The translations under genes and the position numbers were made by a program. A DNA stretch of 64,000 nucleotides from Fallopia convolvulus. Lineage: Eukaryota > Streptophyta > Magnoliopsida > Caryophyllales > Polygonaceae. The notes under the pieces are model-generated. The model was given only the letters and a program-made list of their open reading frames with translations. It did not search any database and was not told the origin of the DNA. Positions 12,331 to 23,378 of the stretch are shown in pieces (within the stretch, counting starts at the first letter, position 1; each line of letters starts with the position of its first letter). The stretch is from NCBI GenBank assembly GCA_964016875.1, contig OZ024721.1, positions 2,485,001 through 2,549,000 of the forward strand. The letters run 5' to 3'.

Positions 12331-13772
12331 TGTTGATAGGGTTTCTTGACAACAAATAAATTTATATCAAGACCCCGCTGTTGTATAGCAGAGTCAGGTT
12401 CGTCCGCAAGGAGAAAGTCAGTGCTAAGTTGTGTTATTTGGAGAACAAGTAATCAACAAAATAAGGATTTTTATCAAGAGAAAGAGAAATCTAAGGTTTA
12501 GGGTATCCCCACAAGAACAATTATGCATGCCAAACGTTAATGAAACACATAACTCATGCTTTTATCACATAAAGGCGCTAACTTTCGTTAACTTAAAGCA
12601 AGTAAACGAATCAACTTTCGCTAAATCAATAAACTTACTATCTACCTTTCCTACTTCAACTAGGATAGATCCGCTTTCGCTTTAAAACCCTAAATTGACT
12701 ATTCTGATTCAAGGTTTCCGCTTTCGCTTCAACTATGAATGAGAAATTCCCTTCAACTTTCGTTTCAAGGATTAAGAACAAGAGAATAGATTCATGCAAT
12801 AAAAACAATCAAATCATGATCACAAACAAGCATGCACAACCATTTTTTGGTTCAACCCCAACCTTAGAGAGAGAAAATTACTCACAATTCATCATAAAAA
12901 AACATCTAAATTAAATTAAAGAGAAAGGAAAGGCTTACAACCGAATCCACAACGAAACTTGTCTTCCAAGAAATCCCAAAAATTCGTCCCTCTCTCTCCC
13001 ACACGCCTCTTCCCTCTCTCTACCCTAAAACTAGGTTAATTGTGGCCTCCTCAAACTAAAGCTAGAACAAGAGTATTTATAGAGAAAAACCTAATCTATC
13101 GAGAACCTATCTATAAGGAAATAAATCTTTAAAAGATATATTCCTTCTACAAGGAAATAAATCTAATAAAAGATATATAACTTCTACCTAAATAAATAAC
13201 ATAAAAGGAAACTAATAAAAAGGGATAAAAATACATTAATTGCATTGACTCTAATGTTTTCTACCAACACGGGAGCCTCAGAATTAACCCCGTCAGGGTC
13301 GGTAGATCTTCATGCTAAATTCTCGAATTTTTGCTCTTTCCGCACCTCGATATCGACTTTGCCAGGGTTGATATCGACCCTCATCAGAATTGAAAACAAC
13401 TTTGAGTAAAACTTGCGTAACAGATTCGTTACAACTCCGTTTGACTCGATTCTTTTTCCTATGTCTTTGTAAAGAGTTTCTCTACCTCTTTCCAAGCTCA
13501 AACTTGATCTTAAATGTCTTTATTGGAGTGTTTTTCTTCGACTTTCACTTCATTCTCGAGTGCTATCTTCAAGTTCTTTCCTCCTTTCTTCAAAATATGC
13601 TCCAAAACAGCTTCAAAGCCTATAAAAACACCACCAAAGCTTATGTAGACTCCATATCTCATGAAAATATGAAAACCTACACAAAAGACTCAAAACAAAA
13701 CACAAAACTAAAAGAAAAGACTCAAAGACACAAAAATACTCCCTAAAATCACAACTAAAAAGGCGGATATCA
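12331..13772 (-). repeat. 5' LTR of the 3105-13772 element
   Basis: Right-hand copy of the LTR, next to the primer binding site, so it is the 5' LTR for this minus-strand element. Its outer end GATATCA abuts the target duplication AGGGT at 13773. It carries the same TATA-like box and palindromic motifs as the 3' LTR. Confidence 0.9.
13071..13084 (-). promoter_or_regulatory. TATA box of the 5' LTR promoter
   Basis: Read on the minus strand this gives CTCTATAAATACTC, a good plant TATA box inside the 5' LTR. Transcription would run leftwards into the primer site and gag. The same box is at 3792-3805 in the 3' LTR. Confidence 0.6.
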
Positions 13773-13777
13773 AGGGT

Positions 13778-14827
13778 CGACTTAGCTCTGATGAGTGCGT
13801 AAAACAAGTTTGATCGACAAATCGATTGAGTCCGGTTGAGGCCAGTCGCCTCTCCTATTTAGTAACAAACCTTCATTATCTCTTTGTAGATTGATTAGTG
13901 TTAAGTAACACTAAAGTGTGTTGTACATTGAACTTGGCATGGCTTCTTTATGTACATATGTGTACGTAGTATCTACTATATATGCACATACAATTCTATT
14001 TTTTATACACCCTTGTCCTGCACGATTTGCTTGTTTGATTTTGCCACTTTAACTTGTATTCTCAATGAGAAACAAACCCGTTTCGGTATGAGAATCTGTT
14101 TTGGTATGAGAAACGAACCCGTTACGAACGATAAAAAAACATCACTCCTCCAAAGGGAAATATTTTGTTAAAAGTTTGGTGAAACATCGTGTCTTTGTAG
14201 TGGTGAAACGGAATGTTTCAAACCGACTACCATTGAAGCAGGGTTGGTCCAACATGGCTCGATTTAAGACGACAAAAGATGTATAATCTCTCTTGGGCTT
14301 CCGTTTCTAACCCACTCTCATGTTTTTTGATTTTTTGAGCCTTCATAAAACAAATGAAAGATGGACAAAAATGAAAGATGGACAAAAATGAAGAGAATTA
14401 TTTAGATGTTGTACAAGATGAACAAAATTGATTCGGAAAGGATCTCTCGGTTTAATGTTTTAATCCTTTATTCCTCTCCCTTTCTTGCTCCCTCTCTGAC
14501 GTCCCCCCATATGTATATATATATGACTTAAGACGTGGAAAGCCAATGGAGCCAAAAGACGTTTTTTTCTTGAGCATAATTAACAGTTTTTTTTGGTAGA
14601 AAGAACATAATTAACAAAGTTAATTATACTAATTATGGCTTTAATTTGTTTAACGTTACACACTTACACCGCCAAAAAAATGGCAACATTACGTACACAA
14701 AGTGTAGCATTCACACAAGAATTAGTGAATTCAACCAAAAAAAAGAATTAATGAATTATCAAGATCTGGGCCTAATTATTTGATGCAACATGAGCCTCTT
14801 TATATACATGTCGGCCTAAATGAAGTC
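13778..14827. other. Non-coding spacer between two LTR elements
   Basis: About 1 kb, AT-rich, with a short TATATA run near 14510. No gene, LTR end or RNA gene recognised. Confidence 0.45.
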
Positions 14828-14832
14828 CAACC

Positions 14833-16644
14833 TGTGACACCCTTACACCCTATGACGTATACTCTGTAAAATTTATCTCTTATATAAACAGATAAGAGAC
14901 ATATACCAACTATATACGTAAGCACATAGCAGACATTAACAACCATAAAAGGTTGCACACACACATTTATGTTGTTACTTCTTATGCTAATACATCTATT
15001 ACTCTAACTTCTATTACAACTCATATGTCTAAGATGCAAAATGTGGAGGAGAAGGTTGCATTGAGTTTCAGCCGACCGACCTGTATGAATGTGACCTCTA
15101 AAAGGACACACCTCAGAAAATTCTAGCTGAACCTGAAAAATTGTTTTGCGATTTACGTGAGTCGCATACTCAGTGAATATTAACCATCATCAATTATTTC
15201 ACATAGAGTCAAACATTTAGTCCATGTACATATACATACATAATATACATATGTCATATAGGAATTTACTATGCAAATGCCAATGCTGATGTATCCGATT
15301 CATTATTATGTGAATTGTTCAAGCCTGAATTTGCCCCGAGTTTCCATTACCAACTGTTTTCCATATACCAACTTTTCTTTTCTTTTTCCTTTTTTTTCCA
15401 TTACCGCCATTACCGACTTTTTGGCATCTTAGGCCTCATTTTCTCAATTACCATATCTTAGGCATCTCAGGCCTCATGTATGACCTGTAGGTCTTTTTTG
15501 TATACAAATTCAAGGCAAGACAGTCATAGATCCTTTTAATCTCATGCAATATGCTATGCAATCAAGTGCATCCTGTAACCATATATCATATGCCATCTGT
15601 TAACATACCTTTTGTGCAAACAACTCTGGAAATTTCAGAGCTATCACATTTATCCATATAATCCATATAACACATATATCCATATAGCTCATATAGGCAC
15701 ATATATTCATATACCTCATATACCACATATAGCGCATATATCCATATATTCATATTTCACATAGAGCACATAGGGTTGAATCTCCGGTCTATACTCACTT
15801 GTTTAGGGAAGATACTATATTTCTCCCTCTTGACTCTGACCACAGTCTCTTACTTGAGCTCCTATATATAACCCAATGCAAATTAGGCTATTTACTCTGA
15901 TAAACTCTAACCCCAAATGCAATGAAATGCCAGAATGCATTATAACTTCTTGTGCATAATTCCAAATCCTTTGAAACTTGACATAGATACACTATATATA
16001 TAGAAGAACATTTTCTAGTTCAAACCTTTCTGAAAAACTTGATCAAAGGGCTCCCTAATATCCTTACAAAGCGAAACCCTAAAATCACTCTGAAATCTTT
16101 TACCGAATATAAATCCGATATCGAAAACACCCTCTGAGAACTATAAATCAACCGATTTTCAAATCAAAATCATCTGTAGATCTAGATCTGGAAAAATTAG
16201 GAAAATCCAGATAAACCATTAACTAATTAAAAACTTACCAAATCAAGCTTGTACTTCGAGATTAAAACCCAATAGAAGACCACGTATCAAAACGAACAAA
16301 TAAACTCCACACCATCAAAACCAACACACTTTTCTCCCCTTTTTTTGTGATCTACGGAACTTCTATGAAAAAAATGAAGAACATCATATATATCTCTCTG
16401 TGCAAAGTCGGTTAAAGTTTGATAAAATTGTAATTTTCACCCTCAAATCTCCTTTACTACAAACTTTACCCTGAAATAAATAATAATTAACTTTTTTTAA
16501 TTTTTTTAAAAATATAATAAACTTAAATAGAAAATAAATATTACTTTTAAAAACTCACTATATATCATGTCAATATACTATGCATATGCTCTTAATCTTA
16601 TATGAATGCCGAATGACGTATGCATTTTGGTCGGGGATGTTACA
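14833..16644 (-). repeat. 3' LTR of the 14833-22108 element
   Basis: Starts TGTGACACCCTTACACC and ends GGGGATGTTACA. Plus-strand sequence just right of it (TTTCTCCCCTTCTATAAG) gives a purine-rich polypurine tract on the minus strand, preceded by GAATTTTGAGGACAAAATTC, an arrangement usual at the end of chromovirus pol. Confidence 0.88.
15640..15775. repeat. CATATATCCATATA-type minisatellite inside the LTR
   Basis: A run of short units of the form CACATATA(T)CCATATA, CTCATATA and GCACATATA, about 10-20 bases each. The partner LTR has the corresponding array at about 19875-20000 with small length differences. Confidence 0.75.
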
Positions 16645-16662
16645 TTTCTCCCCTTCTATAAG
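16645..16662 (-). other. Polypurine tract
   Basis: The minus strand reads TATAGAAGGGGAGAAA directly before the 3' LTR, the expected place and composition for plus-strand DNA priming. Confidence 0.65.
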
Positions 16663-16899
16663 AATTTTGTCCTCAAAATTCGCTATCTCTTCTATGACTT
16701 TCTCATATACTTAGTTTACCAAGTTGTTTCCTCTATACCATGATTCTTCTAAATTACTTTCGGAATCTCACTCTGTAACTGTTTGATACTGTAATCTACT
16801 ATCATGCATGATCGGTTTCTCTATGTAGCTCAGATTTTCTGCAAGCTGTACTTCTGAATCTTTTAACACATGTGACGGATCAGATCAATATCGATGTAG

Positions 16900-18727
16900 C
16901 ATACTAACATGGAAAAATCATGAATCTGAGCTAATTCTAAAGAAAATGCTAATTTGTATGCCAAACAGCAATGTGTCATCCTGAATAACAAATTGCGTAT
17001 CTTTACCTTGTCGAACATGTTCTATAATTTCTATTAACTTTCCATCTCTTACTTCTGTATCTTTAATTTTCTGTATCAGCACTGGCTGAATCTCCAAAGT
17101 AGAAATCAATACTCATCTGTTTCTAACTATAGTCTAGCATTTACACTTTTCAAAGCAATCAAATATAACACTGAAGTCATGTGCATATCTGCCATCATAC
17201 CATTAGACTTTTGACTCAAAGCATCTGCTACAACATTGGCCTTTTTCGGATGATACTCGAATGTACAATCATAATCTTTCAATAGTTCCATCCAGCGCCT
17301 CTGTCGCATGTTCAACTGCTTTTGGCTCATCAAATACTTCAAATACTTTAAACTCTTCTGATTTCTAAATATTTGAAATGTTTCTCCATATAGATAATGT
17401 TGTTAAATCTTTAGGGCAAATACTACTACTGTCAGGTCTAAATCATGTACAAGATAAGAAACTTCATGTGATCGATACTCTCATGATGCATATGCAGTTA
17501 CTTTTCCATCCAACATTAAGAAACAGTCAAGACTCTGATATGAAGCATCAATGTAAATACCAAATCCTCTTGTACCTGTAAGAATTCTCAATATTGTTGT
17601 TGTAACCAGACGGTGCTTTAACTTATCAAAGCTCTGTTGGCACACATCATTCCAGTGGAATGGAGCATTCTTTCACAACAATTTAGTGAGTGGTGCAGCT
17701 ATAATAGAAAATCCTTCAACAAATCGTCTGTAGTATCCAGCCATCCCAAGAAAACTACGAACTTCTGTAACTATAGTTAGTGCTTTCCAGTTTACCACTG
17801 CTTCAACCTTTATAGAATCAACCTCTATACATCTTCCAGATCCAATATATAATAATAATAAAAATACCACAAGTTCTAACTAGAATTCACACTTTCAGTT
17901 TATCATATAACTGTTTTTCCCTCAAGACTTGTAGCATTGTAGACAAATGATCAACATGCTCCTTTGTACTTTGTGAATACACCAATATATCATTAATAAA
18001 GATGATCCTAAATTTGTCTAGAAAATATTGAAATACCTTGTTCATCAAAGCCATAAATTCTGCTGGTGCATTAGTCAAACCAAATGGCATTACCAGAAAC
18101 TCATAAAGCCCATATCGAGTTCTGAATGCTGTCTTGGGAATATCGTCTTTAGCTATCTTTAACTGATGATATCTTGATAGAAGATCTATCTTCGAAAATA
18201 CCTTTGCACCTTGAAGTTGATCAAAAAAATCATCTATCCTTGGCAATGGATACTTGTTCTTCACTGTCACATGATTCAACTTTCTGTAATCTATATACAA
18301 TTGTAAGATACACTAGCCTAATGAATACTTTGTCCAACAAATCTTGTAATTGTTTCTTCAGTTCTTGTAACTCTAGAAGAGCCATGCGATATGGAGAAAT
18401 AGAAATCGAAGCAGTATCTGACATTAATTTCATAGTAAACTCTATCTCTCTATCAGGTGGCAATCTTGGAAGATCCTTTGGAAACACATCAGAAAAATCT
18501 TTAACAACTAGAATATATCTGACCTCAACACATTCAACTGTACAGTCTATAACATGGGTCAAATATGCCTCACATCCTTCTCTGATCATGCGAAAAGCCG
18601 TTGTTGCAGATATTAGGCAAGTGGGTACCATTTGTCTATCACCATAGAAAATCACTCTAGATTTCCCAGGCGATTCTATCACTACTTCTTTGGTATAACA
18701 ATCTACTTTAGCGTGATGTCTCGACAA
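16900..18727 (-). pseudogene. Reverse transcriptase and RNase H remnant
   Basis: Minus-strand fragments in order: SRHHAKVDC and ISATTAFRMIREGCEAYL (protease-RT linker of chromoviruses), DFSDVFPKDLPRLPPDREIEF, then RT with YIDYRKLNHVTVKNKYPLPRIDD, AFRTRYGLYEFLVMPFGLTNAP and FINDILVYS. RNase H follows near 17130-17340 with MRQRRWMELLKDYDCTFEYHPKKANVVADALS. There are several stops and frameshifts. The RT active-site motif is normally F/Y-x-D-D; here the first Asp is Asn (codon at 17992-17994), so catalysis would be lost even with an open frame. The end near 16918 has RH-to-integrase spacer sequence (EHVRQGKDTQF) but no zinc-binding or catalytic integrase core. Confidence 0.88.
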
Positions 18728-19039
18728 CCAATCATATCCAACATAACATCAAACTCATGCAGGAATAACAAGATCAAGTCAACTGGTAACTCTATTGTAT
18801 CCACTCGTATTATACAATTCCGATATACTATACATACCTTTATCATTTCCTCTGTACTTTCTCTTCTTATGGTTCATGCGTATGAAATGTATGCTCATGT
18901 AGTGCTGTATGAGATGTTCTTATAGACTGACTGACACGACTGAACCTTCTCTCCTTTATGCATCATGCTCATGAATGCAATTCTAATGTCAATTGCATAT
19001 TCTTATGAATGCAGAATTCCCTTAAAGAATCATATCCCT

Positions 19040-19051
19040 GCTCTGATACCA
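19040..19051 (-). other. Primer binding site, initiator tRNA-Met type
   Basis: Plus strand GCTCTGATACCA is the 3' end of plant initiator tRNA-Met, so the minus strand TGGTATCAGAGC is the standard primer binding site. It is 9 bases from the 5' LTR edge at 19061. Confidence 0.88.
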
Positions 19052-20628
19052 AAATCTAGTTGTGACACCCTTACACCTTATGACGTATACTCTGTAAAAC
19101 TTATCTCTTATATAAACAGATAAGAGACATATATCAACTATTTACGTAAGCACATAGCAGACATTAACAACTATAAAAGGTTGCACACACACATTTATGT
19201 TGTTACTTCTTATGCTAATACATCTATTACTCTAACTTCTATTACAACTCATATGTCTAAGATGCAAAATGAGGAGGAGAAGGTTGCATTGAGCTTCAAC
19301 CGGCCGACCTGTATGAATGTGACCTCTAAAAGGACACACGTCAGAAAATTCTAGCTGAACCTGAAAAATTGTTTAGCGATTTACGTGAGTCACATACTCA
19401 GTGAATATAAACCATCATCAATTATTTCACATAGAGTCAAACATTTAGTCCATGTACATATACATACATAATATACATATGTCATATAGGAATTTACTAT
19501 ACAAATGCCAATGCTGATGTATCCGATTCATTATTCTGTGAACTGTTCAAGCCTGAATCTGCCCCGGGTTTCCATTACCAACTCTTTTCCATATACCAAG
19601 TTTTCTTTTCTTTTTCCTTTTCTTTTTCCATTACCGCCATTACCGACTTTTAGGCACCTTAGGCCTCATTTGCTCAATTACCATCTCTTAGGCATCTCAG
19701 GCCTCATGTATGACCCGTAGGTCTCTTTTGTATACAAATTCAGGGCAAGACAGTCACAGATCCTTTTAATCTCATGCAATATGCTATGCAATCAAGTGCA
19801 TCCTGTAACCATATATCATATGCCATCTGTTAACATACCTTTTGTGCAAACAACTCTGAAATTTCAAAGCTATCACATTTATCCATATAATCCATATAAC
19901 ACATATATCCATATAGCTCATATAGCACATATATTCATAAACCTCATATACCACATATAGCGCATATATCCATATATTCATATTTCACATATAGCACATA
20001 GGGTTGAATCTCCGGTCTATACTCACCTGTTTAGGGCAGATACTATATTTCTCCCTCTTGACTCTTACCGTAGTCTATTACTTGGGCTCCTATATATAAC
20101 CCAATGCAAATTAGGCTATTTACTCTGATAAACTCTAACCCCAAATGCAATGAAATGCCAGAATGCATTATAACTTCTTGTGCATAATTCCAAATCCTTT
20201 GAAACTTGACATCGATAAACTATATATATAGAAGAACATTTTTCTAGTTCAAACCTTTCTGAAAAACTTGATCAAAGGGCTCCCTAATATCCTTACAAAG
20301 CGAAACCCTAAAATCACTTTGAAATCTTTTACCAAATATAAATCCGATATCGAAAACATCCTCTGAGAACTATAAATCAACCGATTTTCAAATCAAAATC
20401 ATCTGTAGATCTAGATCTGGAAAAATTAGGAAAATCCAGATAAACTATTGACTAATTAAAAACTTACCAAATCAAGCTTGTACTTCGAGATTAAAACCCA
20501 ATAGAAGAGATCACGTATCAAAACCAACAAATAAACTCCACACCATCAAAACCAACACACTTTTCTCCCCTTTTTTTGTGATCTACGGAACTTCTATGAA
20601 AAAAAATGAAGAACATCATATATATATC

Positions 20629-21853
20629 TGACTGGCTTAAAGTCGTCGTGCCAAATCAAAAATAAATCCCGTATTACTCAACTAGTATAGTCGGTAAGTC
20701 GGGGTCGAACCCAAGAGACACTTGTATCCTAAGTTTTATTATTATCAACTCAAAGAAGTAACAAGGGGGGATTTTGTAAATTAAAACTAAAACTTAAGAA
20801 TTGAAACAAACAAAGCAAGCAATCAAACAGGGCAAAAGTTGAATTTTTATCAATTAGGGAAAACAATCCTATTCAAGTATCCATTTTTCTTCCTCAAGCA
20901 ATTGATCACAGATTCAAACAAGTTATTCCTTTTAGTTATTCCTATCCTGATCAGAATTATAACATGGCAACGAGACATGCAAACTTAATATCCAAATTAC
21001 TCGTGAAATGATCATAAATAATATGAATACTAGCAATAAGAACAAGGATAAACAGGATACATGCAATTGAATTCCAACGAGTCAAACAATTAACATGCAT
21101 TCAAATCTCTTCTCAATTGTTTTAGTCCAACGAGTCCTAAATCAATTGAGTTGCTACAAAGATTAGGCTTTGCTACGAGAAAACCTAGATCTAGCAATAG
21201 ATAATGTCAATTCCAACAAGTTAGCTAGGCCTGAAAGAATCAATACAATCAATAATAATTACGCACAAGAGAATTGAAATAACCTGTAGAAATAAACCTG
21301 AATAGACGAATCTCACAACAACTTGAGTCTGAAAAGCTTCAACTTGAATAGAATCTAAAAAGTTTAGTTCTCCATAACAGTGAAAATACCAAAGTCTGAA
21401 ATTATGTCTAGAAGAGAATACCAAACAGAGTTGAAAAACTAGGTCTAAATAGTCTCGACTAAGAGTACAAAATAAAATAAATTCGGAAATAAGATAAAAT
21501 AGATAGATAGAAAGAACAATCGCCGCCTCGGATTTTTGCTGACGTGGACCTCCGCGGTCGCGGTGAACAACCTCCGCGAGCGCGGAGCTGTAGAATTCTC
21601 CCTCCGAGTCATCGCTGACCCGCGACCGCGGCCTTAGGCCTCCGCGATCGCGGCACTGACTTCTTGCTCCACCACGGTCTGCTCATCTCCGCGGCCTTCA
21701 CTTCTCGATCTTCTAATCCAACTTCAATTCTTCCAATTTCTTCAATTCTTCGGTCTTCTACTCATATGTCGTTACAAGCACTAAATGGATCTAAATCTAT
21801 ATATAAAATGTATTATCTAGTCCTAGTTATGCTATATGAAATACAGCATATCA
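20629..21853 (-). mobile_element. Solo LTR (Athila/Tat-like style) nested in an LTR
   Basis: Starts TGACTGGCTTAAAG and ends TACAGCATATCA, flanked by ATATC (20624-20628 and 21854-21858). Compared with the uninterrupted LTR at 14833-16644, exactly this piece is extra. The GGTCGGGGTCGAACCCAAG-like segment near its left end is the kind found near the 3' end of Athila/Tat LTRs in reverse, so I infer minus orientation. No coding content. A GC-rich palindrome cluster sits at 21540-21660. Confidence 0.85.
21540..21660. repeat. CCGCGGTCGCGG-type palindromic motif cluster
   Basis: Within AT-rich LTR sequence lie CTCCGCGGTCGCGGTG, CTCCGCGAGCGCGGAG, CCCGCGACCGCGGCC and CTCCGCGATCGCGGCAC. All are close to palindromic and CpG-rich. 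The same motif recurs in the gag remnant at 54.9-56.8 kb, which suggests both come from one element family. Confidence 0.8.
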
Positions 21854-22113
21854 ATATCTCTCTGTGCAAAGTCGGTTAAAGTTTGATAAAATTGCAATTT
21901 CCACCCTCAAATCTCCTTTACTACAAACTTTACCCTGAAATAAATAATAATTAACTTTTTTTTAAAAACTTTTGAAAATATAATACTTAAATAGAAAATA
22001 AATATTACTTTTAAAAACTCACTATATATCATGCCAATATACGATGCATATGCTCTTAATCTTATATGAATGCCGAATGACGTATACATTTTGGTCGTGG
22101 ATGTTACACAACC

Positions 22114-22480
22114 CACATGTAAATACACGCTTCGGTATTTCATGCTCCAAATATATACTCCATGCACATATACACTTTCAATTCTTGAATACATCTGTTA
22201 CATATTTTTTAATAGCATTGTTGGCCCACTCATTGATGAAATTGTTTAAGGAGACGACCCCTTTATTTTTATGTAGCCCCGTTAATTAATCTATGAATTT
22301 GAAAAAAAATATCGGATCTAAATTGGTATCAGACTTGTCGATATAAAATCGTTATAATTATTTAAACTATGAGTCCAATTCATACCCATGCTTAAACTAT
22401 ATTGTTTCAATCAAATCATGAAAAAATTAAATTTCATGAAAATTTACCCCCAAACAATTGGTAACAAATCACCTACTTCA
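22114..22480. other. Non-coding junction before the copia fragment
   Basis: AT-rich sequence between the chromovirus element and the truncated copia gag. No terminus of the copia element could be located here, so where that element stops is uncertain. Confidence 0.4.
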
Positions 22481-22489
22481 TATCCCTGC

Positions 22490-23324
22490 TCGATTTAGGA
22501 ACTTTGTTGCAATTCCATAACCGCTTCATGGCTTTTGAGTTGAGAGCAACATCTTCATCCACTCCTTCAGTATCATCATCTCCTTGAGCTAAGTCGAAAG
22601 CTTTTTCAACTTTTAGAGCAATGTTTTTTACTTTCTCTTATTCATGACGATCTTCTCTTCTTTGTTGAATACCTCCATACATGGTGAATTGTCCAACAAC
22701 ATCTTCCAAAGTCAGCGACTTTGTTTCCTTCTGAGTAAGTAGTGACGCAACAATGGTGTCCCAACTTTTGTTCAAAGAGATCAGGTTGTTGGTTTGCTTC
22801 CATTAAGTAAACTTCTCTCTTAGAAATTCCAATTGATTGACAAGAGTTTGGAATCTAGAGTGATAATCATAAAGAGACTCTCCTTTTCCTTGAAAGATAA
22901 TTTCATATTAATTTTCGAGACTTGTGATTTTATCTCTCTTGACATCCTCACTACCATGATGAAGTCTTTTCAGAACCTCCCAGATTTCCTTAGTAGTCTT
23001 ATATCCGATCACCTTTTTGAGGTAACTGTTAGTAAGAGCATGATGGACAACCTTTTAAGCTCTTGCATTTTTCTCAAATTTCTTGAAGTCGACATTATCA
23101 TACTCAGCTGTGGTTTTCTCCTTCTTCCCTTCTTTGTCAATAAAGGTTTCTGGACCAATTTCAATCACCTTCCACAATTGACCATCGAAGCCTTGATTTG
23201 TTCTACCCACCAGTCATACTCAGCTTTGGGTCTTCATTTGTTCTACCCACCTGTCATACTCTCCAACCTTGACGATTGGAGGCTTCCGAAAGGAGCCATT
23301 GATAGCAGTGTTGGTTGAAGACAT
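22490..23324 (-). pseudogene. Ty1/copia Gag (UBN2-type) remnant
   Basis: ATG at 23324, then NGSFRKPPIVKVGEYDRWVEQMK, followed after breaks by VEQIKAMDGQLWKVIEIGPE, LTNSYLKKVIGYKTTKEIWEVLKRLHHGSEDVKRDK, GESLYDYHSRFQTLVNQLE and LLTQKETKSLTLEDVVGQF. This is the order of blocks in copia Gag (UBN2 family). Stop codons and frameshifts interrupt it. One break is a tandem duplication of about 48 bases around 23195-23262 that repeats the YDRWVEQ/YDWWVEQ segment. The C-terminal part ends near 22490 with SKAMKRLWNCNKVPK. No zinc knuckle is seen before the truncation. Confidence 0.82.
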
Positions 23325-23365
23325 TTTCCTATAAGAAAAGTAATAAAATAAAATCTAGAGCCTCG

Positions 23366-23378
23366 ATCTGATACCAAT
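23366..23378 (-). other. Primer binding site of the copia fragment
   Basis: The minus strand reads ATTGGTATCAGAT, the usual TGGTATCAGA site for initiator tRNA-Met, immediately after the LTR. Confidence 0.8.

Larger units (their letters stand above)
3105..13772 (-). mobile_element. Non-autonomous Athila/Tat-like Ty3/gypsy LTR element (Gag-protease only), host to a nested solo LTR
   Basis: A complete insertion flanked by the 5-bp target duplication AGGGT (3100-3104 and 13773-13777). It has LTRs of 1392 and 1442 bp at its ends, a primer site complementary to tRNA-Asp next to the right-hand (5') LTR, and minus-strand coding for Gag (to about 11978) and retropepsin (to about 6407). After removing the nested solo LTR (7360-10100) the interior is about 5.1 kb and contains no RT, RNase H or integrase, so the element must depend on enzymes supplied in trans. 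Between the protease and the 3' LTR lies about 1.9 kb of non-coding sequence, including the GGGAGGCAACCC block often seen in this clade. The frame is broken in gag, so this copy is also coding-defective. Assignment to Athila/Tat rests on the tRNA-Asp primer site, the Gag style and the DLGAS-type protease active site. Confidence 0.88.
14833..22108 (-). mobile_element. Chromovirus-like Ty3/gypsy element, internally deleted, with nested solo LTR
   Basis: Flanked by the target duplication CAACC (14828-14832 and 22109-22113). The LTRs are 14833-16644 and 19061-22108; the latter includes a 1225-bp solo LTR plus its duplication, so both LTRs are about 1.81 kb. They differ by scattered single bases and short indels. 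The interior is only 2416 bp and holds a minus-strand stretch from protease/RT linker to RNase H. Gag, most of integrase and probably the protease core are missing. The primer site is of the initiator-Met type. The element is dead. Confidence 0.88.
19061..22108 (-). repeat. 5' LTR of the 14833-22108 element, interrupted at 20629-21853
   Basis: Same ends as the 3' LTR (TGTGACACCC and GGATGTTACA). Its two parts, 19061-20628 and 21859-22108, join to give the same order of sequence as 14833-16644, with ATATC duplicated at the insertion. Confidence 0.9.

Noticed and set aside
15640..20000. CATATATCCATATA arrays as an independent satellite
   Set aside because: Both arrays occupy the same position in the two LTRs of one element, so they are an internal LTR minisatellite.
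22833..23318. 161-codon plus-strand open frame
   Set aside because: Opposite-strand shadow of the copia Gag, which has clear family blocks on the minus strand.
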